Origin: JADKAV01 sp963733395
Lineage (GTDB): Bacteria > Actinomycetota > Actinomycetes > S36-B12 > UBA10799
Length of the DNA stretch: 64,000 nt
Reading direction: 5' to 3'
NCBI GenBank assembly: GCA_963733395.1
Contig: CAVTCZ010000013.1
Span: 1-64,000 of the forward strand
Part shown: positions 55,157 to 63,912 of the stretch, in pieces
How the letters are laid out: every line of letters starts with the position of its first letter
Position numbering within the stretch: position 1 is the stretch's first letter
Translations under genes and position numbers: made by a program
The notes under the pieces: model-generated
What the model saw: the letters and a program-made list of their open reading frames with translations, nothing else
Databases searched by the model: none
What the model was told of the DNA's origin: nothing

Positions 55157-57962
55157 ATGCGCTACATCCTTCGCATCGTCACCGTGCTCGCGCTTGCCGC
55201 GGCCACGCTGGTCGCGCCCGCCAACGCGGCGCCGCCGGACCACATCGGCCTGGATCAGCTACGGTCGCTCCTGGCGGCCAACCCCAACGGCATCCCGGGC
55301 TACTTCCTGACCGTCCCCGGCGGTCCGAGTCTGGCCCAGCAGGATCCGGTGCAGGTGGAGATGACGGTCAAAGCGGTGGCTGATGGCCAGGGTCCGGACG
55401 GGGCGTTGATCCTCTTCGAAGCCGACATGACCGACCCCGTCATGCAGGACATCGGAGGTATCGCGGCGGGTATGAGCGGGTCGCCGTTGTTCATCGATGT
55501 CGGCGGGTTCAAGATGATCGGCGCCCTGAGTTACGGCGACATCTTCACCCTGAACGGCTTGGGCCTCGCGACCCCGATCGAGTACATGCTGAACACGCAG
55601 GCGGAGTGGCCGGCCGTGAACACGGTGCTGAGCCTCGACGAACCCGTAGCGACCGACTCCGGCACGGTTTCGAAGATCCGCCTCACCGACGGCGACAAGC
55701 GACCCCAGGTGAGCGCCAACACCGTCAGCATGAGTCCGTTGATCGCGATGCGGGTCAGCGGTATCCCGGCGAAGTCGGCGGTCTACAAGCGGTTCGAGAC
55801 GTTGGCCGACGACAAGGGTTTGAACCTGCTCACGGCCAACTCGAGCGACTGCACCACCTCCGGATACACCGCGCCCTACACCGACGGCGGGTCGCTGGGC
55901 ACCTATCTCGGACTCGGCGCGGTCGACTTCGGCGGCTACGGGACGGTGACCTATGTCGATGGCACCGACGGCGATGGGTTACGGGCACCCGATGCTGCAC
56001 ATGGGACAGACCGACCTCTTCGCCACGAACGTGTGGATCGACGGCATCTGGGGCAGCAGTTACGAGCCGTACAAACTCGGCTGTCCGGGCCAGATCCGAG
56101 GCGCCTTGACCCAGGACCGATCCGCGGCGGTGGGCGTGAACATCTCCGGGGTGTCGGCGGCCACGCCAGTCACCGCAGAGGCCACCGTCACGACGAACAA
56201 GACCCGCACCGGCACCGCGCAGACACTGGTCGCGGCGGGCACCTTCGCCACCGAGTTCGCCGGTCCGCTGGTCGCGGCCGGTGCGACCGAGCCCGTCTAC
56301 CGCTTGGCCAACCAGGCCTACATGGCTGGCACCTCCCGCACGGTCACCACCTTCAACGTCACCGATGGGGCGAGCAGCAAGACCATCACGCGCTCGAACC
56401 TGTGGAGTAGCGGGGATGTCCTGGGGGAGAGTTCGAACGACCCGTACCTGATCGCCGCGATGCTGTATTCGGTGCCGGGGATCACCCCGACGATCACCAG
56501 CGTGGACATGAAGTCCGAGGTGGACCAGAGCGTCAACACCGCGAAGATCGTGTCCGCCAGGGGTGGTCCGCTGCAGCCGGGGCCGAACACGCTGACGGTG
56601 TCGATCAAGCCGACGGGCAAGCCTGTGGTCACCGTGCCGGTGCAGGTTGACATCCCTGCGAACGCTGCACTGGATGTCGGTCTGTCCGTCACGGGGGGCT
56701 ACGACGTCGGCACGTCGGAGGACAGCCCGAGTCCGGAACAGCCGGAGTCCTTCGATGCCCTGGTTGCGATGATCGAGGCGCAGCCCACCAACAACGAGAT
56801 CATCGTGCAGGCCAGCGACGCCAACGGCAACACCATCGAGGTGGGCTCGACGGTCACGGACTTCGTGGTGAGTGGTTCGGCGTTCCCCAGCACGGTCGCC
56901 GGGATGTTCACCGCCGACATGTCGGAGGTCCAGCTGGGCAGCCCGGTGAACCTGATGGCCATGCTGCCGGGGGTTCCCAACGGTCAGCAGGTCACGTTCG
57001 AGGCGCAGACCGCCGGAACCGGACCGTGGAGCAGTCTCGGAACCGCACCCATCACCACGGGCAGTGACGGCGTGACGGCGGCGATTGTTGAGGCGACACC
57101 GAGCGCCAACACCGTCTACCGCGCGTCCTGGCCGGGCAACGACTCCACCCTCGCCTGGTCGGCCACCACCGGAGTCACCGTGATCCCCCCGGTCAGCATC
57201 GAGGGGTCTCGCAAGGGCAAGGCCTGGTCGTTGACCCTCAGCAGCGATCCGCAGGCGGTCGGCGCGCAGGTGGTGGCGCAGGCGAAGAGCAACGGGTCCT
57301 GGTCCGAGGTGGGTTCGGCGACCCTCGGGGCGGACGGTACGGCGAGACTGAACTGGTCGCCGGCACCCGCCAAGACCAAGGTGCGCGCGGTGATTCCAGC
57401 GTCGGCACGCTTCGCAGGCTCCCGCAGTGAACCCGTGACACTGTCGACGACCCAGGTGCTCATCGACACGAGCAGCACGCCGCGGGACGCCGGCAATGTG
57501 GTCCTCGGTCTGCGAAACAGCAAGGGCAATCCGATCACCGGCGTGAACTACCGGATCCAGCGCCAGCAGAAGTCGGGTTGGGAGACCGTGGCGAACGGGC
57601 AGATGCGACGCAACACCCGGTTGTGGCTGTCCAACGGGGACTACCGGGTGGTCGTGCCCGCGGGCAAGCAGGTGCCGGTGGTCGTGCGCGAGCCCTTCAC
57701 GATGGACAGCGCGACGGTTCTGATCACGAAGGCGACCGGCAGCAAAGGCCGGGCACGCGTGGAAGCGCTGCCGCCGATTCCGTTGAAGTTCACGGTCCAG
57801 TCGCAGCAGGCAGGACAGTGGCGCGACGTCGGCGGTTGGCGTCGCATGTCCCCGCCCAAGTCGCGCTGGACAGGGTCGCTGCGGCCGGGGCGCTACCGCG
57901 TGTCGTTCCCCGACCAGTCCGGTTTCGGTGGTGCCAACAGTTCGGCCTTCCGGGTGCGGTGA
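55157..57962 (+). CDS. Secreted S55 (SpoIVB-like) peptidase with Ig-like C-terminus (frameshifted)
   Basis: About 934 residues. Signal peptide: MRYILRIVTVLALAAATLVAPANA. The S55 core contains GIAAGMSGSPLFID (Gly-x-Ser-Gly-Ser-Pro, nucleophile region near residue 107-109), then SYGDIFTLNGLGLATPIEYML. After a break near 55978 the sequence continues GYGHPMLHMGQTD, matching the 'FGHai' strand of SpoIVB peptidases, and TATVTTNKTRTGTAQTL. From about residue 520 several Ig/Big-like beta domains follow (GVPNGQQVTFEAQT; RVSFPDQSGFGG at the end). ATG 55157 gives a clean signal peptide; ATG 55103 is an alternative. In spore formers SpoIVB cleaves a sporulation regulator; here the role must differ. Probably surface-linked. 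Confidence 0.78.
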
Positions 57963-57979
57963 GGCCCGGCGGCCGCGCT

Positions 57980-58585
57980 TCACAGCAGCGGCACGAACAT
58001 GACCCCCAACAGGTCGGTGACCCGTGGCTGCAGATCTGTCGGCTCGACCAGGATGAGGCGTTGCCGACGGTCGCCGAGCGGCATGATCATGCGCCCACCC
58101 GGGCTGTGCAGTTGGGCGACGAGTGCGGCGGGGATGTCCCGCGACGCGGCGGCGACGACCACACCGTCGTAGGGCGCGTGCTCGGGCAGGCCCAGGCGGC
58201 CATCGCCGATGGTCACGCGAACGTCGGTGTAGCCGAGTCGGGAAAGCGTGGCCTGCGCACGTTCTGCCAGCAGCGATCGGATCTCGACGCCGTACACCCG
58301 GAAGCCGCATTCGGCGAGTACCGCTGCCTGGTAGCCACACCCGGTGCCCACGTCGAGCACGGTGCTTCCCTGCGGCAGACGCAGCGTCTGGATCGTGAAC
58401 GCAACCACGAACGGCTGGGAAACCGTTTGGCCGGCGCCGATCGGCAGCGGTCTGTCCTCCCACGCGTAGGGCTTCTGGTCAGGGGGCACGAACTCATCGC
58501 GGGGGACCGTTGACATGGCCGCCAGCACTGTGGGGTCGCTGATCCCCTGTCGGCGCAGCACAGTGACCAGCTCCGATGCCGTCAC
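57980..58585 (-). CDS. Protein-L-isoaspartate O-methyltransferase-like
   Basis: A 201-residue SAM-dependent methyltransferase of the PCMT family, which repairs isoaspartyl residues in aged proteins. The N-terminal helix ELVTVLRRQGISDPTVLAAM is followed by VPRDEFVPPDQKPYAWEDRPLPIGAGQTVSQP (the conserved 'd.plpig.gqtiSqP' block), then motif I VLDVGTGCGYQAAVLAECG and GDGRLGLPEHAPYDGVVVAAA. I choose the GTG at 58585, where family homology begins; an ATG at 58669 would add 28 unrelated residues. It is convergent with the S55 peptidase. Such genes often act on secreted or stationary-phase proteins. The C-terminus is slightly diverged but complete. Confidence 0.88.
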   Translation of the reverse strand: MTASELVTVLRRQGISDPTVLAAMSTVPRDEFVPPDQKPYAWEDRPLPIGAGQTVSQPFVVAFTIQTLRLPQGSTVLDVGTGCGYQAAVLAECGFRVYGVEIRSLLAERAQATLSRLGYTDVRVTIGDGRLGLPEHAPYDGVVVAAASRDIPAALVAQLHSPGGRMIMPLGDRRQRLILVEPTDLQPRVTDLLGVMFVPLL

Positions 58586-58766
58586 AAGGCCCAGGGTAGG
58601 CGGGGTAACCGTCCGGTGCCCGGCAAACGCGATCTGCCAGAGGGGAACCGCGACCAACCTCGACCTCATGGGGAGCCGCCGCCTCGGTCAGCACCACCCG
58701 GCGCGAGTATCGAGATCGGCGCCCAGCGCTGTTTCCCCAGGCCGGTGCTGGTGACTCCTTCTTGAT

Positions 58767-60105
58767 GCTCCTATTCGTGTCAAGGGGTTATGAGGCGGTT
58801 TCTTGCTGTTGGAGCCAGTTCCGGTAGGCGGTGGCGAGTTCGGCGTCGTGGTTGGTGCCGCGTTCCAGGCGTGAGACTGCCATGACAGGGGCGTTGATCC
58901 CGTCGGCGACCACGCGCAGGGGTTGGTGGATTGCCTGGCGTCGGGCGCGCAGGTCGTCGGTGCGGACGGCGGGCTGGGGGTTGACCAGGTGCCGGTAGAT
59001 CTGGCGGGCGATGGCGCGTTTGAGGCAGCGCAGGATGGCTTTGTTCGACTTGCCCTCGGTGGTGCGTCTGGCCACGTAGTTCATGGTGGCTGGATCCTGT
59101 TGTGACATGCGGACCACGGCGATGCGGAACAGGGCGCTGTTGGCTTGCCGGTGGCCGCCGCGGTTCAGCCGCATGGCGACAGTTTTCCCGCTGGATGCGG
59201 AGACCGGTGAGACACCGCACAGGGCCGCGAAGGCTGCCTCGGAGGTCATGCGTTCGGGGTTGTCGCCGGCGGTGGTCAGCAGTGTCGCGGCCACGATCGG
59301 GCCCACGCCGGGGACCTGCCGTAGCCCCGGGTTGGCCTGCGTGGTCAGCTGCTCGAGTTCGGCTGCAAGGGACTTGAGGTCGGCAGCCAGTAGTTGGCGT
59401 TGCCGGCCCAGGGTCCGTAAGGCCACTTTGGTGGCCGTGGTCACCTCGGCGTGGTCAGTTCCTGGCCGCAGCCGCGCGGCGAGTTCGGCGCGGGCGTGCA
59501 CGCTCAGCCCGGTGAACTCGACCCGCAGCGTCTCGGGGGCGGTGATCGTCAAGCTGCGGATCCGACCGTCGACCTTTTGCAGGGCCTGCCGGGTGGAGGT
59601 GTGGGCGACCTGCACCACCCGGATCGCTTCCACGATCCCGTCATGGGCCTTCGGGACCGCGGTGGCATGCCCGGCCAGCACCGCCCGGGCGGCGGACTCG
59701 GCGTCGACGGTGTCGGACTTTCCCTTGGCGCGGCGTAGTTGCCGGTTGGGACGGTTGACCTCGACCACCTCGAGCCCGGCATCGGCCAGGACACGTTGCA
59801 GGCCCAGTCCGTAGCTGCCGGTGCCCTCGACACCGACCTTGACCACGCGCCCGTGGCGGGTCAGCCACCGGTGCAGGCCTTTGAGCCCCAGCGGGCTGGT
59901 GGGGAACGACTTGGTTGCCAGCAGGGTGCCGATCTCGTCGATGACCGCTGCGACGTGCACGTCCTGGTGGGTATCCACGCCGCCGTAGACGACGCGCTGC
60001 TGATGGTTCATGCTGGTCCTGCCTCTCATTGCGATCCGATGGGTGGGCGCCAACCCGGCCCGGGGCACCGGACAGGACAGACATGGTGCTCGGCAAGGCT
60101 CCTAT
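58767..60105 (-). mobile_element. IS110-family insertion sequence
   Basis: Contains an intact DEDD transposase (58788-60011). An octamer GCTCCTAT (plus strand) occurs at 58767-58774, 14 bases beyond the stop, and at 60098-60105, 87 bases before the start, and may be the duplicated target core or element ends. IS110 elements have no terminal inverted repeats and normally encode a bridge RNA in a longer non-coding end; 87 bases is short for that, so the true left end may lie further out, up to the HNH repeat at 60252. Confidence 0.55.
58788..60011 (-). CDS. IS110-family DEDD transposase
   Basis: A 407-residue RuvC-like recombinase. The N-terminal catalytic domain begins VVYGGVDTHQDVHVAAVIDE (first Asp) and continues with VGVEGTGSYGLGLQRVL (Glu) and RRAKGKSDTVDAESAARAVL (Asp pair). 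The C-terminal Tnp_20-like domain contains LRQVPGVGPIVAATLL and FAALCGVSPVSASSGKTV, with the Ser that completes the active site within this region (SASSGK), then RGGHRQANSALFRIAVVRMS. The ATG at 60011 is the first start with family homology. It is full length without frame breaks, so it may be active. It sits directly upstream of the second DUF222-HNH copy. Confidence 0.93.
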   Translation of the reverse strand: MNHQQRVVYGGVDTHQDVHVAAVIDEIGTLLATKSFPTSPLGLKGLHRWLTRHGRVVKVGVEGTGSYGLGLQRVLADAGLEVVEVNRPNRQLRRAKGKSDTVDAESAARAVLAGHATAVPKAHDGIVEAIRVVQVAHTSTRQALQKVDGRIRSLTITAPETLRVEFTGLSVHARAELAARLRPGTDHAEVTTATKVALRTLGRQRQLLAADLKSLAAELEQLTTQANPGLRQVPGVGPIVAATLLTTAGDNPERMTSEAAFAALCGVSPVSASSGKTVAMRLNRGGHRQANSALFRIAVVRMSQQDPATMNYVARRTTEGKSNKAILRCLKRAIARQIYRHLVNPQPAVRTDDLRARRQAIHQPLRVVADGINAPVMAVSRLERGTNHDAELATAYRNWLQQQETAS

Positions 60106-60251
60106 GAGGTCACGGACCCCGCGCCAGGTTGGTGTCGTGCGGCGGCAGCCCTGATCAGGGCCGGCAGATCAAATCCAAGACATCCCTGCGGAGTCAGTCG
60201 TACCCAGAGCCAGACCCTGACAGTGCCACCGCCGCACACATTCTCATCGTG

Positions 60252-61475
60252 TCTGTCGTACCCCTCTTCGTAGCGTGGGGGGTATGGAGGAGTTGGTGGT
60301 GGCGGCGGTCGAGGTGATGCTGCTGCCTGGCGCCGACCCGTTGGCGGTGGCTGCCGCCGTCGGAGGCGGTGATCGCCTGGGCGCATGCCCGCCAGTTGGA
60401 GGCCATGCGATCAGGTGGCCTGCGAGCAGCCGGCGTTCCTCGACCCGACCGGCCGGCTGGTCGACCCGGCCCCGGCCGAGATCGCGACCAGCGCTGGCCT
60501 GGTCCACCGGTGCCGCCGCCGCCCGGCTGGACCTGGCCCAGGAGCTGTGCACCGACCTGCCCGGTGTGCTGGCTGGCCTGCGGGCCGGCCGGCTGGATCT
60601 GCCCAAGGCCCAGGAGATCGCCTATGGGACCTGCGAACTGGACCCGGGCGGTCGGGTGCGGCTGGCCGAGCGGCGGTCGGCTATGCCGCCGGGCACACCC
60701 GCGCCCAGTTGCGGGCCTGGCTGGCCCGCCGGGTCGCGGCGATCGACCCGGCCGCGGTGCAGCGCCGCCGCAAGCAGGCGGTCCGGGCCCGCCGGGTGTG
60801 GATCACCCCGGACACCGACGGCATGGCCACCCTCGGCGCCTACCTGTCCGCCGAGGAGGCCCAGGCCTGCTGGAACGCGCTGGTCGCCGGCGCCGCGAAC
60901 ATCGAAGGCGGGCATGGACGCGGCCCGCGCCGACATGCTCGTGGCCCGGCTGACCGGGCTGGACCTGGGCCAGCCGGTCCCGGTGCAGGTGCTGATCACC
61001 CCCGGCCGGCCCGGAACTGGCCGGCCACGGCCCGATCAGCCCCAGCCACACCGCGGAACTGTGCGAGCACGCCACCCGCATCGACCTGCACCGCGCCGCC
61101 GCGTCCCGCGGCTACCGGCCCGCGGCCGGGCTGGCCCGCTGGGTACGCGCCCGCGACCGGCACTGCCGCTTCCCCGGCTGCCGCCGGCCCGCCATCATGT
61201 GCGACCTGGACCACGTGATCCCCCACCCCGCCGGGCCCACCAGCGAATCCAACCTGGCCGCGCTGTGCCGCTACCACCACCGGCTGAAAACCCACACCAG
61301 CTGGACCGTCCGGATGCACCCCGACGCCACCCTGGAATGGACCAGCCCCCGCGGCCACATCTTCCACACCAGCCTCGACGACCCGTAGTCCGCACCCGCG
61401 CCACCCCGGTGGCGCGAAGCCCGCACGCCGCACCCATCCCGACAGCCCCCGGCTGATCGGGATATCGGCGTGCCC
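60252..61475 (+). repeat. 1.2-kb direct repeat, copy 2
   Basis: Partner of 35302-36515: it contains the same promoter-proximal leader, the HNH gene and a 3' flank sharing the CCGCACCCGCGCCACCCCGG block and the GACAGCCCCCGG block. Homologous recombination between the direct copies would delete the intervening 25 kb, including the heliorhodopsin and the hydrogenase operon. Confidence 0.8.
60284..61388 (+). pseudogene. DUF222/HNH endonuclease-domain gene, copy 2 (multiple frameshifts)
   Basis: Collinear with the gene at 35334 but broken at least five times. It starts MEELVVAAVEVMLLPGADP; the frame changes near 60365, again within the following 130 bases, near 60670, near 60910 and near 61010, before the intact HNH end CDLDHVIPHPAGPTSESNLAALC...RYHHRLKTHT. 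Both copies are disrupted at the same place after the N-terminal helix but in opposite directions (13 versus 11 bases where 12 are needed). The number of breaks is higher than elsewhere, so this copy may be a true pseudogene or lie in poorly resolved repeat sequence. Confidence 0.7.
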
Positions 61476-61692
61476 TCTCCGCCCGGGTGGCGAGCGAGGC
61501 GGAGGTCACGGCGAGGCATCGTGCGTTGCTGGGTAGCTGCGGACAGGCGGGTGCTGCCCACCAGCGAGAGGAGGCTGGTCAGTGGCGTCCGGCGAATGGT
61601 CGCTTCGTTGTGCGCCACGCGCTGGAGTTGAGAACCCACGCTGGGCGGACCGCCTGGTCCTTCGCGGAGGCCTACGACCGACCACTCATGGG
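61389..61692. other. Intergenic stretch after HNH copy 2
   Basis: The first 85 bases belong to the 1.2-kb repeat. The rest contains no gene that I can support; a 94-codon plus-strand frame (61487-61768) overlaps the aldehyde dehydrogenase remnant and has no recognisable motif. Confidence 0.4.
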
Positions 61693-62460
61693 TCAGCGGA
61701 AACGGGCGATCAGGTTCTTCGGCAGGGTCGTCGCAGCGAATCGCAACTGCTTGACCAGCGGGCCGTAGGCGACGTCGTGGACCAACTGCCGCTGGCCTTC
61801 GCCGTATGGAGGGACGATGAGTTCGAACGTGCCGCCGGCCCCCCGCACGAAGTAGCCGCGGGGATTGGAGAACTCCCGGAAGCCTTCCTCACCGTGATGG
61901 CGTCCCATGCCGCTGGCGCCGACGCCGCCGAAGCCCATCGAGGGGAGCCCGGCCTGTATCGCGATGGCGTTCACGGCAACGCCGCCGGACTGGGTGTGCT
62001 GCGTTATCTCATCGATGAATGCGCGATCGTCGGAGAACACGTAGAGCCCGAGCGGCCGATCACCGGCATTGACCCGGTCGATCACGTCTCTGGTGGTCCG
62101 GTAGGTCTTGATCGGCAGGATCGGGCCGAAGATCTCCTGCTGCATGAGGGGAAGGTCGTCAGGCGGGTCCACGACCACGAAGAACGGCATGAGTCGGCCG
62201 CCGTCGAGCGTGTCCTGGCCGATCTGGATGACCTGCGCCCCGGAGTCCCGCGCCTGTTCGACGAGTTCGGTGAGGCGGGCGACGTGACGGTCGTTGACGA
62301 TCCCGCAGGAACCGGCCGCATTGTCAGCCCCGAATGCTTCCCGCATGTAGGCGACCAGCGCGTCGGTGAACTCCGAGAGGCTCTCCTCCGGGACCAGGCA
62401 ATGGTCCACGGTGACGCACACTTGGCCGCGTTTGAAGGCCTTGACGGAGCTGGAAGGACA
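61693..62460 (-). pseudogene. Aldehyde dehydrogenase, C-terminal half only
   Basis: About 255 residues from the active-site region onward: VKAFKRGQVCVTVDHCLVPEE (catalytic Cys in GQVC), then LPLMQQEIFGPILPIKTYR (EIFGP), RPLGLYVFSDD, GGVAVNAIAIQAGLPSMGFGGVGASGMGRHHGEEGFREFS and a hydrophobic tail. This resembles the coniferyl/fatty-aldehyde dehydrogenase branch. The whole NAD-binding N-terminal half is missing: homology begins just where the next, divergent gene starts (62467). The reading frame itself is clean, pointing to a recent deletion or rearrangement and not to decay. Confidence 0.75.
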
Positions 62461-62466
62461 ACTGCG

Positions 62467-62802
62467 ATGAATCCCATCGGGAGCTCCGGGCAGCCCGCCG
62501 ATCAAACGCCGCGGGCGTCGGTGCTGAACTCGCCGGCGGCCGGTGACACGCAGCCGTTCGACCCGCTGCGGCTGTGCATCTTCACCACCATCGCCCTGCT
62601 CGCCTGGCTGCTGACCCCACCTGCGGTCGTGGTCTGGATGGCCACGCTCGGGCTGATCGGCTACGTGAAGGCGTACCGCGCCGGCTTGACCAGGAGTCGC
62701 TGCTACTTGCGCGACGTCAGGCTGGTGCTGCTCTACCTCGGGGCGGCCTGGCTGCTCGGCGCGGTCTTCACGATCCGGGAAGTGGTGAGCTGGATCGGCT
62801 GA
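62467..62802 (+). CDS. Small membrane protein of unknown function
   Basis: A 111-residue protein starting at ATG 62467, with a GGAAGG about 10 bases upstream. Residues 35-75 form two hydrophobic segments (LCIFTTIALLAWLLTPPAVVVWMATLGLIGYV) and residues 85-110 a third (LRDVRLVLLYLGAAWLLGAVFTI), joined by a basic loop KAYRAGLTRSRCY. This pattern is found in many uncharacterised actinobacterial membrane proteins. It is divergent from, and directly abuts, the truncated aldehyde dehydrogenase. No function can be assigned. Confidence 0.7.
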   Translation: MNPIGSSGQPADQTPRASVLNSPAAGDTQPFDPLRLCIFTTIALLAWLLTPPAVVVWMATLGLIGYVKAYRAGLTRSRCYLRDVRLVLLYLGAAWLLGAVFTIREVVSWIG

Positions 62803-62835
62803 CGGGCCCTGGCCGGGCCTGCCCCCTGCTCAGCG

Positions 62836-63312
62836 TCACGGATCGATGCCGCGGTTCGTGCGTTCCTCGCCAGGGCTCCGGGGAGGCGGCGAGTGGGTCA
62901 GGAAGTTGGCCAGGATCTGGACGACGAACAGCACCAGCAGCAAGATCCCCCGCGCCGTCGAGTCGTACCGCCAGGTCATGACCACGAACCCGTAGTTGGA
63001 GCTGATGTAGAGCGCCACGTAGGGCACGAGTTGGCGCCAGTCCATCTTCTCCCGGAATGGAATCTTCAGGACCCAGTCGTAGAGGGCCTCGATTGCCAGG
63101 AAGCCCAGGAAGATCGCGAGGAACACCGTGTACCGGACCGACTCGTTTGCCTGCTGAGCCAGCACGAGGGCGTACACAGCGGGTATGGCGAGCAGGAGGT
63201 AGAGCCACCCGAAGCGCTGGATCAGGTCGAGGCGCCTGCCGCGCAGCGCAAAGATGGCGATGAGGGCGATGCTGTTGACCAGTCCCAGCGTGAAGAACAC
63301 GGTTTCAAACAC
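62836..63312 (-). CDS. Membrane protein with four to five helices, unknown function
   Basis: A 158-residue membrane protein. The GTG at 63312 has GGAGG seven bases upstream, which decides the start against an ATG at 63360. Helices: FETVFFTLGLVNSIALIAIFAL, FGWLYLLLAIPAVYALVLA, RYTVFLAIFLGFLAIEALYDWVLKIPF, LVPYVALYISSNYGFVVMTW and ILLLVLFVVQILANFLTH. The motif EALYDWVLKIPFREKMDW is well conserved in uncharacterised prokaryotic proteins of this size. It is convergent with the preceding small membrane gene. The tail is charged and cytoplasmic. Function unknown. Confidence 0.78.
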   Translation of the reverse strand: MFETVFFTLGLVNSIALIAIFALRGRRLDLIQRFGWLYLLLAIPAVYALVLAQQANESVRYTVFLAIFLGFLAIEALYDWVLKIPFREKMDWRQLVPYVALYISSNYGFVVMTWRYDSTARGILLLVLFVVQILANFLTHSPPPRSPGEERTNRGIDP

Positions 63313-63390
63313 GGCGATACCTCCAGCGCCCCCAATGCCGAGTTGCGGAGGCACCTTCAATCTAGACCCGCATCATGCTTGCCCGGCGCC

Positions 63391-63912
63391 TCAGCCGGAC
63401 AGCAGCCGTCCGGCGCGCTTGACCACGAATGTCGGTGGCTCCCGCAGCGTCTGCCCGACGACGCAGTACTTCTCGGTCATCTCGGCCAACCGCTGCAACT
63501 TCGCCTCATCGGCGTCCGTCTCGAGTTCGATGGTGACCGTCAGCCCGGTGCATCCGACGGGTGCGTCGCGGGCGACACCGAGAGTGCCCCGCGCGTCGAA
63601 GAACCCTTCCGCAGTGATCGCAACGTCGCGGAATTCCAGACCCATGGTGGTCGCGATGCTGCGGAAGGTCACGCCCGCGCATGCCAGCAGCGCCTGCAAC
63701 AACATGTCGCCCGAGCACGCGTCGCTGCCATCGCCCCCAGTCGCCGGATGGAGTCCCGCCGTGACCGGCCCGGCCCAGGTGTCGACAGTGCAGGTGACCC
63801 CGGGTTCCGAGAAGTCGCCCCGCGCTGCCAGCGGGGTCATGGCCGCCGCCGGTTCGTCCCGGTACTGCTGTTTCAACGGCGCCTGCAGCGCTCGCAACTG
63901 TGAAGCGTCCAT
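63391..63912 (-). CDS. OsmC/Ohr family protein
   Basis: A 173-residue OsmC-family protein. The family's two redox cysteines are visible: SDACSGDMLLQALLACAGVTFRS places them 13 residues apart as in the hydroperoxide-reducing type, with the long helix between. The C-terminal strand set VTIELETDADEAKLQRLAEMTEKYCVVGQTL contains the conserved '...ekyCpvs.tl' region. It should reduce organic hydroperoxides or related thiol compounds. The ATG at 63912 is preceded by AGAGGAG at good spacing. It lies in the same orientation as the upstream membrane protein but 78 bases from it. Confidence 0.88.
   Translation of the reverse strand: MDASQLRALQAPLKQQYRDEPAAAMTPLAARGDFSEPGVTCTVDTWAGPVTAGLHPATGGDGSDACSGDMLLQALLACAGVTFRSIATTMGLEFRDVAITAEGFFDARGTLGVARDAPVGCTGLTVTIELETDADEAKLQRLAEMTEKYCVVGQTLREPPTFVVKRAGRLLSG

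Noticed and set aside
55830..58463. An 877-codon minus-strand frame opposite the S55 peptidase
   Set aside because: Shadow composition and no motif; the isoaspartate methyltransferase and the S55 protein explain the region.
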